From Methylovirgula sp963708155 (GTDB lineage Bacteria; Pseudomonadota; Alphaproteobacteria; Rhizobiales; Beijerinckiaceae), in NCBI GenBank assembly GCA_963708155.1, contig OY970183.1, positions 1,798,001 through 1,862,000 of the forward strand: DNA of 64,000 bases. Reading direction: 5' to 3'. Positions 1-8,645 of this stretch are shown piece by piece. The translations under genes were made by a program, and so were the position numbers. The first letter of the stretch is position 1; each line of letters starts with the position of its first letter. Below the pieces are notes generated by a model, which saw only the letters and a program-made list of their open reading frames with translations, was not told where the DNA came from and ran no database searches.

Positions 1-676
1 AAAGCCGGTGATTATGGCCGTGGAGTACGAGCTCGGCGCCGTGGCGGCGGATCATCGCCTCGAACTGCGAAGCGTCGGACAGCGTGCGGCCGAATTTCGC
101 GCCGTCCCGGTGCGGCGGATGGTGGATCAGGACGACGCGGATCAGCCCGTCGCGGGCAGCCCTGTCCAGCAGATCGGCGGCGGCGGCGAGCTGCGCCGGA
201 CCGACGCGGCCGGAGGCGATCAGCGGCGCAGTGGGCACGGCCGACGACAGGCCGATGATCGCGACACCCTCGCGTATCCGCCGATAAGGAAAACCCGACG
301 TGCCGGAATCGTCCTTTGTCCAGGGCGCGAACGTGCTCGCGAGATAGGGCAGGGACGATCTCACATAGGCGTCGTGGTTGCCGGGCACGAAGCTCACGTC
401 CTTGGGGCTACCGAGAGTTTCCAGCCACTCCCGCGCGGGCGGAAATTCGGCCTTGAGGCCGATGTTGAGGATGTCGCCAGTCATGGCGATATGGCCGGGG
501 CGCTGCGCCTTGAGATCGGCAACGAGCCGGTTCAACACGTCCATGTCGTGGACGAGATGTCGCCCGCGCGTCCAGTTGATATAGCCGGTCAGCCTTTTGC
601 CCAGCAGTTCGCGTTTTTCCGGCCGCGGCAGCGGGCCGATATGGGCGTCGGAGAGATGGGCAAGCAGCAGGCTCAA
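1..676 (-). CDS. metallophosphoesterase (calcineurin-like), C-terminus outside the window
   Basis: The minus strand is open to the window edge and encodes a calcineurin-like phosphoesterase. Seen in order: HLSDAHIG (metal-binding D-x-H, residues 10-12), MTGD (67-68), VPGNHD (99-102), LIHHPPH, and HGHNH at the very edge, which are the classic binuclear-metal motifs. The start chosen is TTG at 676, because GGAG lies five bases upstream; the same frame stays open to an ATG near 788, but that extension has no family-like sequence. The likely role is hydrolysis of a phosphodiester or phosphomonoester. The substrate cannot be told from sequence. The gene lies downstream of mbfA on the same strand. 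Confidence 0.8.
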   Translation of the reverse strand, partial: MSLLLAHLSDAHIGPLPRPEKRELLGKRLTGYINWTRGRHLVHDMDVLNRLVADLKAQRPGHIAMTGDILNIGLKAEFPPAREWLETLGSPKDVSFVPGNHDAYVRSSLPYLASTFAPWTKDDSGTSGFPYRRIREGVAIIGLSSAVPTAPLIASGRVGPAQLAAAADLLDRAARDGLIRVVLIHHPPHRDGAKFGRTLSDASQFEAMIRRHGAELVLHGHNHRL

Positions 677-865
677 CAGGACTCCGGACGCATCAGGTAG
701 CGGGTTTGGGTCGCACCCGATCCAAACCACAGAACGACGCCTGTTTTCAATCCTTGGCGTCGGAGCGCCAAGGAAACGGACAATCATACTGAATCGCCCG
801 GCGTCCTTGTGTTCTCTTTGATCGCAGCGGATTTATCCGAAAACCGCTCGTTTCGGTCCGATGCT

Positions 866-1837
866 CTAGGCGTTGCCGATGAGAATGCCGGTCAGCAGGA
901 CGATGACGCCGCCGAGGACGATCTGGAAAATCGCCTGCAACAGCGGCGTGTCCATGTAATGCGCCCGCACCCAGGCGATGGCCCAGAGTTCGAAGAAGAC
1001 CACGACTCCGGAAATCCCGGTCGCGATGGCAAAGGCATTCGGCAGCGAATTGGGGACGAGATAGGGCAGTGTATGGCCGAGGCCGCCGAGCGCGGTCATC
1101 GCGCCGCAGATCGGCCCGCGCAGCCAGGGCGCGCCGCGCCCGCTGATTGCGCCGTCGTCGGAGAGCGCCTCGGCGAAGGCCATGCTGATCCCGGCGCCGA
1201 TCGAGGCCGCGAGGCCGACGAGGAAAGTCGACCAATTGTTGTGGGTGGCGAAGGCTGCAGCGAAGAGCGGCGCGAGGGTCGAGACCGAGCCGTCCATCAA
1301 TCCGGCGAGACCCGGCTGCACATATTGCAGAACGAAGTTGCGCCGCCGGCTTGCGTCTTCCTTCTGGAGCTCTTGCGGGGTCAGATATTCGCTCTCGACA
1401 TCGGCCGCGATCGCTTCGTGGCCCTTCTCGATCTCCGCGAGATCGGCGAGCAAGGTCTTGATCGCCGGGTCCTGGGCCTGTGCCGACGCCTTGAGGTAGA
1501 AATTATAGGCCTCAGTCTCGCGCAGCGCGACTTCGGAGCGGATTTGCGAAAGCGGCAGGTTGCGCACAAGCCAGACCGGCCGCCGTTTCATGAAGCCGGA
1601 GACATCGGCGCGTCGAATCGGCAGCAGGTTCTTGCCGAATTTCTCGCGATAGGTTTTCAGCAGCGCGTCGTGGTGCGACTGCTCGATGTCAGCCATTTCG
1701 GCAAACATCTTCGCGGTGCTGGGATAGCGTTCGCGCAGATCCTCGGCGAAGGCCGAATAGACGCGATGATCGTCGTCCTCTGCGTCGATCGCCAGAGCCA
1801 GGATTTCGCGCTCGTTGAGTTGCGAGAAGGACTTCAA
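866..1837 (-). CDS. mbfA: MbfA-type membrane-bound ferritin / iron exporter
   Basis: This 323-residue protein has two domains. The N-terminal ferritin-like/erythrin domain (about residues 1-165) carries glutamate and histidine ligands such as IEQSHHDAL and EKGHEA. The C-terminal membrane domain (about 170-323) is of the VIT1/CCC1 type, with GLMDGSVSTLAP and several hydrophobic helices. This fusion is the hallmark of MbfA, known in Bradyrhizobium and Agrobacterium as an inner-membrane iron exporter protecting against iron and peroxide stress and controlled by Irr. A perfect 19-bp palindrome resembling an Irr box lies about 40 bp upstream (1875-1893), which fits that regulation. Length and architecture are normal for the family. 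Confidence 0.9.
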   Translation of the reverse strand: MKSFSQLNEREILALAIDAEDDDHRVYSAFAEDLRERYPSTAKMFAEMADIEQSHHDALLKTYREKFGKNLLPIRRADVSGFMKRRPVWLVRNLPLSQIRSEVALRETEAYNFYLKASAQAQDPAIKTLLADLAEIEKGHEAIAADVESEYLTPQELQKEDASRRRNFVLQYVQPGLAGLMDGSVSTLAPLFAAAFATHNNWSTFLVGLAASIGAGISMAFAEALSDDGAISGRGAPWLRGPICGAMTALGGLGHTLPYLVPNSLPNAFAIATGISGVVVFFELWAIAWVRAHYMDTPLLQAIFQIVLGGVIVLLTGILIGNA

Positions 1838-1874
1838 GAATTTTTCCCGAGAGGTGACGGTGGCACGCCAAGAT

Positions 1875-1893
1875 AATTAGAATAGTTCTAATT
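1875..1893 (-). promoter_or_regulatory. Irr/ICE-like operator of mbfA
   Basis: The sequence AATTAGAA-TAG-TTCTAATT is a perfect palindrome with 8-bp arms and a 3-bp centre, 38-56 bp upstream of the mbfA start. Inverted TTTAGAA/TTCTAAA half-sites are what I recall of the iron-control element bound by Irr in Rhizobiales, and mbfA is a known Irr target. The same core (GAAY-NN-TTCTAA) recurs upstream of the porin at 20.9 kb and the cupredoxin at 28.9 kb. Binding by Irr is inference. Confidence 0.7.
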
Positions 1894-1939
1894 TATATGA
1901 AAGCTTTGGGCTCTGGCAACCCCGCCTTAAAAGGCTTCG

Positions 1940-2410
1940 ATGCCCATTCATCTCCGTCACATCGTTGAGCGGTTGCGATTGCGCGTGCAGAGCCTTTTAC
2001 GGCCGCCGCGGCTTGGCGTGCGCTGCCTTGTGATCGCGGAGAATTCAGGGGCGCCGCAAGTCCTTCTGGTCCGTCATACATATATCGAGGGCTGGTACTT
2101 GCCGGGCGGCGGTATCGATCCCGGCGAGTCGGCGCAGGAGGCAGCGGCGCGGGAGCTGCGCGAGGAAACCGGGTTCGAGGCTCTCGAGCCGCCAAAGCTC
2201 CACGGCTTTTATTTCAAGCGCGGCAGCCGCGATTATGTCGCGCTCTATGTCGTGCGCGCCTTCCGCAACACGGGGCCACGCGCGCCCGATTTCGAAATCG
2301 CCGAAATGCGTTTCTTCCCGCTTGATGCTTTGCCGGATGGCACCAGCCCCGCGACCCGGGCGCGCATCGCGGAAATTTTCACCGGGGCTGCAGCCACCGA
2401 TACATGGTGA
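1940..2410 (+). CDS. Nudix hydrolase
   Basis: This 156-residue protein has a clear Nudix box beginning GGGIDPGES and ending RELREETGF (about residues 56-78), so it should hydrolyse a nucleoside diphosphate linked to another group, with Mg2+ held by the glutamates of the box. Nothing shows the substrate. It is divergent from mbfA across the Irr-like box and is followed 43 bp later by an acetyltransferase on the same strand. It is a single-domain protein of ordinary length and unrelated in context to the RppH-type Nudix protein at 29.4 kb. Confidence 0.85.
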   Translation: MPIHLRHIVERLRLRVQSLLRPPRLGVRCLVIAENSGAPQVLLVRHTYIEGWYLPGGGIDPGESAQEAAARELREETGFEALEPPKLHGFYFKRGSRDYVALYVVRAFRNTGPRAPDFEIAEMRFFPLDALPDGTSPATRARIAEIFTGAAATDTW

Positions 2411-2453
2411 GGCATTTGCCGCGCTAGGCTTTGCAAGGTAATAGGCAGCCGCC

Positions 2454-2960
2454 ATGGCTGATCTCTCGCTCATCCTCGCGCCGCAGACGGCGGCCGATCA
2501 GGCTACGATCGACAAGCTCGACGAGCGGGTCTTCGGGCCGGGCCGGTTTGCGCGTTCGGCCTATCGTTTGCGCGAAGGTGTTCCGGCGGATTTGCGGCTC
2601 TCCTACGTCGCGCGTGTCGGCACCTATCTCGTCGGTGCCAACCGCATAACCCATATTCGTTGCGGCGAAACGCCGATCCTCCTGCTGGGTCCGCTGAGCG
2701 TCGAACCGGCCTTCCGTTCGTCCGGCATCGGCGAAGCGCTGGTCAACAAGTCTCTGGAGGCGGCCCGCGCCGCGGGCCACAAGCTTGTCATCCTCGTTGG
2801 CGATCTCGCCTATTATCAGCGGATGGGCTTCCGGCTGGTGCCGGAAGGGCGATTCATCTTTCCGGGGCCGGTCGATCCGGCGCGTTTGCTGTATTGCCCG
2901 CTGACCGATGACGGTCTTGACGGCGTCGGCGGCCGTGTGACTCGCGCCCGCCTCGGCTAG
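2454..2960 (+). CDS. GNAT family N-acetyltransferase
   Basis: This 168-residue protein has the GNAT fold signature: a beta4 strand reading LLGPLSVEPAFR followed by the acetyl-CoA pyrophosphate-binding loop RSSGIGEAL (about residues 81-97), then LVGDLAYYQRMGF (about 116-128), a typical motif of the YhbS-like subgroup. It probably transfers an acetyl group from acetyl-CoA to a small molecule or protein amine. The acceptor is unknown. It follows the Nudix gene on the same strand and may be co-transcribed with it. The C-terminal tail rich in G and R is not conserved-looking. Confidence 0.8.
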   Translation: MADLSLILAPQTAADQATIDKLDERVFGPGRFARSAYRLREGVPADLRLSYVARVGTYLVGANRITHIRCGETPILLLGPLSVEPAFRSSGIGEALVNKSLEAARAAGHKLVILVGDLAYYQRMGFRLVPEGRFIFPGPVDPARLLYCPLTDDGLDGVGGRVTRARLG

Positions 2961-2966
2961 GACCTC

Positions 2967-3374
2967 TTAGGATCGCGGCCCGACAATGATCGTCGCGACC
3001 GGCGCGCCGGGGATGTCCTCGTTCCTCGGATTGAGCCCGGCGCGCTGCAGCGCCAGAAAGATCGAGGAATCGGCGGGGACCGCGTGATCGTAAGCAACGG
3101 TCAGACCCGTGGTGCCGGGTTCGACGGAATTACGTTGGTCATCGGCGACCCAGGCGCCCGCGGCGCGCAGCGCGGAGGCGAGCGCGGCAGCGAAATCATG
3201 CGGCTCGCCGTCACGCGGCGAAACGATCGAGGCTTTCGCCTCGCGCAGCACGAAGCGCTTGATGACATCGCGCTGATGCGCGTCGAGGCTGCGGGCTGCT
3301 GACCCGGCGTTTGCGGCGGCGATAACCGGGACGAGCGCCGGAAGTAGAGCGAGGAGAAGAATACGCGGTCGCAT
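2967..3374 (-). CDS. hypothetical secreted protein
   Basis: This 135-residue protein begins with a signal peptide (MRPRILLLALLPALVPVIAA), so it is probably periplasmic. The mature part has a helical segment rich in charged residues (about 30-55) and a hydrophobic C-terminal strand ending in TIIVGPRS. I do not recognise a family. It is convergent with the acetyltransferase gene and ends 6 bp from it. Codon use looks like that of its neighbours. Confidence 0.55.
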   Translation of the reverse strand: MRPRILLLALLPALVPVIAAANAGSAARSLDAHQRDVIKRFVLREAKASIVSPRDGEPHDFAAALASALRAAGAWVADDQRNSVEPGTTGLTVAYDHAVPADSSIFLALQRAGLNPRNEDIPGAPVATIIVGPRS

Positions 3375-3602
3375 AGCGCCAGCTTACTCTCTGCATCCTG
3401 AAAAGCCTACCGACGGCCGGTCTTCCCTCGCGGCACCAGGATAGCCGCGGTCCGTGTGCCGTGCACTCGAAACGTTAAGCTGGCGCCTCGCAAGCGCACC
3501 GGCGCCGCGTTTAATCTGGATCAATGCGGCAAGAGCGCCGACCGTAACAATGGACGCGATGCCAGAGCAAATTGCGAGACTAGACGTATTGCGGAGGCAG
3601 TT

Positions 3603-6116
3603 ATGTTGTTGAATCAATTTATTACGGGCGTGTCCGCGATTTCCGTGGCGGCATTTCTCGCCGCAACAAGTGCCTCGGCACAGACGATCACGGGCGTACC
3701 GGGATCGCCGGAAGCAACGACGACGATCGACGGCCGCTATCTCCCGCCGCCGCCGCAGCCCTTCAGGGGCGAGATCAACCTTAATGCTGCGCAATCGAAA
3801 CCCTATTGGCCGGCCCGCGTGGTGCCGCCGAAGGGCGCGCCCAACATCTTGCTCATTATGACCGACGATGTCGGCTTCGCCGCACCGAGCACGTTTGGCG
3901 GCGTGATCCCGACCCCGACCCTCGACCGCATTGCGGCGGAAGGACTGCGCTACACGAATTTCCATTCGACGTCTTTATGCTCACCGACACGGGCAGCTTT
4001 GATCACGGGCCGCAATCATCATTCGGTCGGCTTCGGCGTCGTTTCGGAGCAGGCGAGCGGCTTCCCCGGCTACAACTCGATCATCGGAAGAGACAGCGCC
4101 ACCATCGGCCGCGTCCTGCTCGAAAACGGCTACCGGACCGCCTGGTACGGCAAGGATCACAATACGCCCACCTATATGGCAAGTCAGGCGGGACCGTTTA
4201 GTCAGTGGCCGACGGGCATGGGCTTCGAACATTTCTACGGCTTCGTGGGCGGCAATTCCAGCCAGTGGGAGCCCAATCTCTTCAACGATACGACGCCGAT
4301 CTATCCCTATGTCGGGCATCCGGGCTGGAATCTCACCACGGCGATGGCGGATGATGCCATCCATTGGCTCACTCAGTTGAATGACATCGATCCGTCTGCG
4401 CCCTTCTTCCTCTATTACGTTCCGGGAGGTACGCATGCGCCGCACCATCCGACGCCGGAATGGGTCAAGAAGATCAGCGATCTGCATCTGTTCGACAAAG
4501 GCTGGAACGCGCTGCGCGACCAGATCTTTGCCAATCAGAAACGCCTGGGCGTCATCCCCGAGGATGCCAAGCTCACCCCTTGGCCGGACGATCTGCTGCC
4601 GCGCTGGGACACGCTGACGGATGAACAGAAGAAGCTTTATATCCGCCAAGCCGACGTCTATGCCGCCTATCTCGCCTACACCGATCATGAAATCGGGCGC
4701 GTCGTCCAGGCTGTCGCCGACGAAGGCAAGCTCGATGATACGCTGATCATCTATATCAGTGGCGACAATGGCGCCTCGGCCGAGGGCTCGCTCAATGGCA
4801 CGCCGAGTGAAATCCTGCAGTTCAACGGCGTCGAGCTGCCCGTAAAAGACCAGATGAAATTCTACGATGCCTGGGGCAGCCAATACACCTACAACCACTT
4901 CGCGGTGCCTTGGGCCTGGACTTTCGATACGCCATTCAAATGGATGAAGCAGATTCCGTCCTTCTTCGGCGGCACGCGCCAGGGCATGGCCATCTCATGG
5001 CCTGGACATATCACCGATAAGGGTGGCATTCGCACGCAGTTCAGCCATGTGATCGATATCGTGCCGACTCTTCTCGAAGCGACGGGAATTCCCGCGCCGG
5101 TTCAAGTCGATGGCATTGCGCAGAAACCCATCGAAGGGGTCAGCCTTTGCTATACGTTCGACAAGGCCAATGCGAACGCGCCTTCGCGCCATCACATCCA
5201 GTATTTCGAGATGATGGGCGTGCAGGGTCTTTATGACGACGGCTGGATGCTCAGCGCCGTGCCGAAGCGGCCGCCCTGGCAATTGTTGGGAACGGCGATC
5301 CAGGATCCTGCCAGCGCGTACAAATTTGAATTGTACGATATCCGGAACGACTGGACGCAATACACCGATCTCGCCCCGAAGCATCCGAAGAAGACGCAGG
5401 AAATGCGAGATCTGATGTTCGGCGAATTCGCCAAATATCAGGTGCTTCCACTTGACGCCTCGGTCGCGACGCGTGTCGTCGCGCCGCGCCCGAACCTGAC
5501 CGCGGGCCGCAAGGTATTCACCTATTCCGGCACGCCGATAATTGGCATCCCCTATTCGGCAGCGCCGAGCCTGCTGAACACTTCTTACACAATCACCGCC
5601 GAGATCGAAGTTCCGCAGGATGGCGGCGACGGCATGATCGTGACGCAGGGCGGCCGGTTCGGCGGCTATGGTCTCTACGTGCTTAAAGGCAAGCCAGTTT
5701 TCACATGGAACCTGCTGGACTTGAAGCGAGTGAAATGGCAGGCGCCCGAACCGCTGTCGCAGGGCAAGCATACGCTCGTCTATGACTTCAGATATGACGG
5801 GCTGGGCTTCGCAACGCTTGCCTTCAACAATATCAGCGGACTCGGGCGGCCGGGAACCGGAACGCTCAGCGTTGATGGCAAGATCGTCGCGACGCAAACG
5901 ATGGATCACACGATCCCGCTGATTCTTCCTTGGGACGAAACCTTCGACATCGGATCGGATACGGGCACGCCGGTCGACGATCAGGACTATCGGGTGCCAT
6001 TTGCCTTCAGCGGCAAGATCGATAAGCTGACCGTCGCGCTCGACCCGCCGAAGTTGACGCCTGAGGATGTCAGCAAGCTGGAGGCGGCGGAGCGCGCCGC
6101 GGGGGATGCGAACTGA
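3603..6116 (+). CDS. secreted arylsulfatase, Cys-type
   Basis: The start at 3603 has GGAGG upstream and opens a signal peptide ending near SASAQ, so the mature enzyme is periplasmic. At 837 residues it has the alkaline-phosphatase-like sulfatase fold: metal ligands in LIMTDDVGF (D88, D89), the formylglycine motif C126-S-P-T-R, the following ITGRN, and GDNGAS farther on. About 200 C-terminal residues look like a beta-sandwich extension. The enzyme hydrolyses sulfate esters, and C126 must first be oxidised to formylglycine. The maturase encoded just downstream (6173) is the obvious partner. Substrate unknown. An upstream in-frame start at 3456 would add about 50 residues before the signal peptide and is rejected. 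Confidence 0.9.
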   Translation: MLLNQFITGVSAISVAAFLAATSASAQTITGVPGSPEATTTIDGRYLPPPPQPFRGEINLNAAQSKPYWPARVVPPKGAPNILLIMTDDVGFAAPSTFGGVIPTPTLDRIAAEGLRYTNFHSTSLCSPTRAALITGRNHHSVGFGVVSEQASGFPGYNSIIGRDSATIGRVLLENGYRTAWYGKDHNTPTYMASQAGPFSQWPTGMGFEHFYGFVGGNSSQWEPNLFNDTTPIYPYVGHPGWNLTTAMADDAIHWLTQLNDIDPSAPFFLYYVPGGTHAPHHPTPEWVKKISDLHLFDKGWNALRDQIFANQKRLGVIPEDAKLTPWPDDLLPRWDTLTDEQKKLYIRQADVYAAYLAYTDHEIGRVVQAVADEGKLDDTLIIYISGDNGASAEGSLNGTPSEILQFNGVELPVKDQMKFYDAWGSQYTYNHFAVPWAWTFDTPFKWMKQIPSFFGGTRQGMAISWPGHITDKGGIRTQFSHVIDIVPTLLEATGIPAPVQVDGIAQKPIEGVSLCYTFDKANANAPSRHHIQYFEMMGVQGLYDDGWMLSAVPKRPPWQLLGTAIQDPASAYKFELYDIRNDWTQYTDLAPKHPKKTQEMRDLMFGEFAKYQVLPLDASVATRVVAPRPNLTAGRKVFTYSGTPIIGIPYSAAPSLLNTSYTITAEIEVPQDGGDGMIVTQGGRFGGYGLYVLKGKPVFTWNLLDLKRVKWQAPEPLSQGKHTLVYDFRYDGLGFATLAFNNISGLGRPGTGTLSVDGKIVATQTMDHTIPLILPWDETFDIGSDTGTPVDDQDYRVPFAFSGKIDKLTVALDPPKLTPEDVSKLEAAERAAGDAN

Positions 6117-6172
6117 TTGCGAGGCGCGGGGCGCGAAACGCCCTGCGGTACGCCAGCTGAGGCGTTCGTTCC

Positions 6173-7454
6173 ATGACGGATAAATATTCCGCGCCTTCGA
6201 AATTCCGCTCCCGACCGGGCATCCAGTTTCACGTCATGGCCAAACCGGCGGGCTCGACGTGCAATCTCGATTGCAAATATTGCTTCTATTTGAGCAAAGA
6301 AACTCTGCCGAATGGTCCGGGAACGGGCGAGATGAGCGAGGAAACGCTCGAACTCTTCATCCGGCAATATATCGAAGGCGTGAGCGGGCCAGCCGTTGTG
6401 TTCTCCTGGCAGGGCGGCGAACCCACTTTGAGAGGACTCGACTTTTTCCGCCGTGTCGTCGCGCTGCAGAAGAAATATGCGAAGTTCGGCCAGAAGGTCG
6501 AAAATGATCTGCAGACGAATGGCGTGCTGCTCGATGAAAACTGGGCGGCCTTTCTCAAGGAGCACCGCTTTCTTGTCGGGTTGAGCATCGACGGTCCGCG
6601 CAAACTGCACGACAAGTTTCGTGTCAACAAAGGTGGCGCTCCGACCTTCGACAAAGTGATGGCGGCGGCGAACCTCTTGCGCAGATACGGCGTGCCCTTC
6701 AACACGCTCACCTGCGTGCATCGGTTCAACGCGTCACGGCCGCTGGATGTCTATCGGTTTCTGCGCAGCGAGCTCGATGCGACCTATATCCAGTTCATCC
6801 CCATCGTGCAGGCGAAGGGATTCGAGATTACTGCGCCGCAGACATGGGACGTTGCGCGCCTGCCGATTGTCGGCACGCCCGAGGCGCGGCCCGGTCATCC
6901 GGATGCGGTGGTCACGGATTGGTCTGTCGATCCCGAAGAATATGGCTACTTCCTCTCGCGTGTGTTCGACGAATGGCGCCGCAAGGATTTGGGCAAGGTG
7001 TCTGGTCAATCACTTCGAGACGCTTGTCGCGCAGCATCTCGGCCTTCCGTCGCAAATCTGCATCTACAGCGAGGTTTGCGGCAAAGGCGTCGCCGTCGAG
7101 CATGATGGCAGCGTCTACTCCTGCGATCATTATGTCTATCCGGAGTATCGCTTGGGAACGCTACGCGAAAAGCCGCTCGCGGAAATGGTCTTTTCGCCGA
7201 CGCAAGTGAAATTCGGCTACGCCAAATCGGAGACGCTTCCGGCCTATTGCCGCAACTGCTCCTATCTCAAGGATTGCTGGGGCGAATGTCCGAAAAACCG
7301 GCTGGTCCGAACCCCGGATGGCGAAGCCGGCCTCAACTATTTGTGCGTAGGCTTGAAGAAATTCTATCGTCACGCTTTGCCGGAAGTCGAACGCATCGCC
7401 GACGCGATCAGCAAACAGCGGCCGCGCGCGCCGCATGAAATCGCCGTCCCGTAA
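6173..7454 (+). CDS. radical-SAM anaerobic-type sulfatase maturase (anSME), frame interrupted once
   Basis: The radical-SAM cluster motif C30-x3-C34-x2-C37 (CNLDCKYC) opens the protein. The C-terminal part carries SPASM-type cysteines for auxiliary clusters (EVCGKG, SCDHY, CRNCSYLKDCWGECPKNR). This is the anSME family, which oxidises the active-site Cys or Ser of sulfatases to formylglycine. It sits directly behind a Cys-type sulfatase, its likely substrate. The frame changes near 7000-7001, after DLGKV and before LVNHFETLV. Removing one T restores a 426-residue protein of normal length, so this is probably a sequencing insertion and not a dead gene. Confidence 0.82.
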
Positions 7455-7457
7455 GTG

Positions 7458-7480
7458 GACCCGGGCGTTCGCGCCCGGTC
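7458..7480 (+). terminator. hairpin terminator after the maturase gene
   Basis: A GC-rich hairpin (CGGGCG-TTCG-CGCCCG, extended by GAC/GTC with one bulge) begins 3 bp after the stop and is followed by a short T-rich run. It probably ends the sulfatase/maturase transcript before the mgs promoter. Confidence 0.55.
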
Positions 7481-7754
7481 GAATGTTTTCCGAAGCGCAA
7501 AGTCCAGCGCGCCACCGCATGTCCCGCCGCGAGGCCGATTGATGCCAAGGGGCATCATTGACGCTTTGTCTCGACGGACGCTTTAGATAAATCGTGCAGT
7601 GAGGTTGCGCCGCAGCAACGCGGGTGGAGCTGTCGCCCCGAGAATGATTTTTCGGATATATGCCCGGCCGGCAAAATTCCCCGCTTGTAATTTTCTTGTA
7701 ACTAAGGTTAGTTTCGTAATAGGAAAATAATCCGGGACGGGAGAGGTTGCCGCT
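7481..7754 (+). promoter_or_regulatory. mgsA upstream region with two palindromes
   Basis: This non-coding stretch holds an inverted repeat TGATGCC-AAGG-GGCATCA at 7540-7557 and a second one, AACTAA-GG-TTAGTT, at 7700-7713, about 42-55 bp before the mgsA start. Just before the second lies a direct repeat of CTTGTAA with an 11-bp period. The position suits a transcription-factor operator for methylamine-induced expression. No regulator gene lies nearby. A ribosome site GGGAGAGG precedes the mgsA ATG. No sigma-54 site with correct spacing was found. Confidence 0.35.
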
Positions 7755-8645
7755 ATGTGTGGCATTGTTGGGTTATTTTTGAAGGATGCCTCGCTTGAGG
7801 GTGAGTTGGGGCGGCATTTATCTGTGATGCTTGCGACGATGACGGCGCGCGGTCCCGACAGCGCCGGGTTTGCGGTTTACGGCGGCGGCGAGGCGGGGCG
7901 CACCAAGATCACGTTGCGGGCGCCGGCGGGTTTCGACGATTTCGCGGCTTTGGAGACGGCGCTGGGGGCGGGGGCGCGGCTGACGCGGCGCGGCAGCCAT
8001 ATTGTGGTCAGTGTTCCGACCAACCAGCTCGACGTTATCTTGCAGAAGATCAAGGCGGCGGCGCCGGCGCTGGCGGTGAGTTCCGTCGGCGCGCATATGG
8101 AGCTTTATAAGGAGGTCGGGCTGCCGGCGGACGTGGCGAGCCAGTTCAAGCTCGCCGAGATGACCGGCACGCATGGCATCGGCCATACGCGGATGGCGAC
8201 GGAATCGGCGGTGACCACGGCAGGGGCGCATCCGTTCTCGACCGGCAAGGACCAGTGTCTCGTCCACAACGGCTCGCTGTCGAACCACAACCAGGTGCGC
8301 CGGCGGCTGATCCGCGAGGGGATCGCCTTTGCGACCGAGAACGACACCGAGGTGGCGGCGGGCTATCTGTCCTGGCGGCTGGCGGAAGGCGACAGTCTCG
8401 GCGAGGCGCTCGAATCCTCGCTGAAGGACCTCGACGGCTTCTACACCTTCGTCGTCGGCACCGACACCGGCTTTGGCGTGCTGCGCGATCCGATCGCCTG
8501 CAAGCACGCGGTCATGGCCGAGACCGACCAATATGTGGCTTTCGGCACCGAGTATCGCGCCTTGAGCGCCTTGCCCGGTATCGAGAACGCCAACATTTTC
8601 GAGCCCAATCCCGCCACCGTCTATTTCTGGAACCGCGCGGCATGA
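7755..8645 (+). CDS. mgsA: N-methylglutamate synthase subunit A / GlxB-type glutamine amidotransferase
   Basis: This 296-residue class II glutamine amidotransferase starts MCGIVGLF, so Cys2 becomes the N-terminal nucleophile after Met removal. It also has the conserved GHTRMATES and VHNGSLSNHN motifs. Together with the next two genes it matches the split glutamate-synthase-like complex MgsABC of the N-methylglutamate pathway, where ammonia release is replaced by methylamine transfer to 2-oxoglutarate. The same three-gene set also occurs as glxBCD next to glnT in rhizobia, where its role is less certain. The stop overlaps the start of mgsB by 4 bp, so translation is probably coupled. Confidence 0.85.
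   Translation: MCGIVGLFLKDASLEGELGRHLSVMLATMTARGPDSAGFAVYGGGEAGRTKITLRAPAGFDDFAALETALGAGARLTRRGSHIVVSVPTNQLDVILQKIKAAAPALAVSSVGAHMELYKEVGLPADVASQFKLAEMTGTHGIGHTRMATESAVTTAGAHPFSTGKDQCLVHNGSLSNHNQVRRRLIREGIAFATENDTEVAAGYLSWRLAEGDSLGEALESSLKDLDGFYTFVVGTDTGFGVLRDPIACKHAVMAETDQYVAFGTEYRALSALPGIENANIFEPNPATVYFWNRAA

Noticed and set aside
809..1876. 355-codon open frame opposite mbfA
   Set aside because: Antisense shadow; mbfA has family motifs and an operator, the shadow has none.
4995..5909. 304-codon minus-strand frame inside the sulfatase gene
   Set aside because: Shadow of the sulfatase; no recognisable domains or ribosome site.
7660..7700. Sigma-54 promoter before mgsA
   Set aside because: GG and GC elements are present, but the spacing is 11 bases where 10 are needed.
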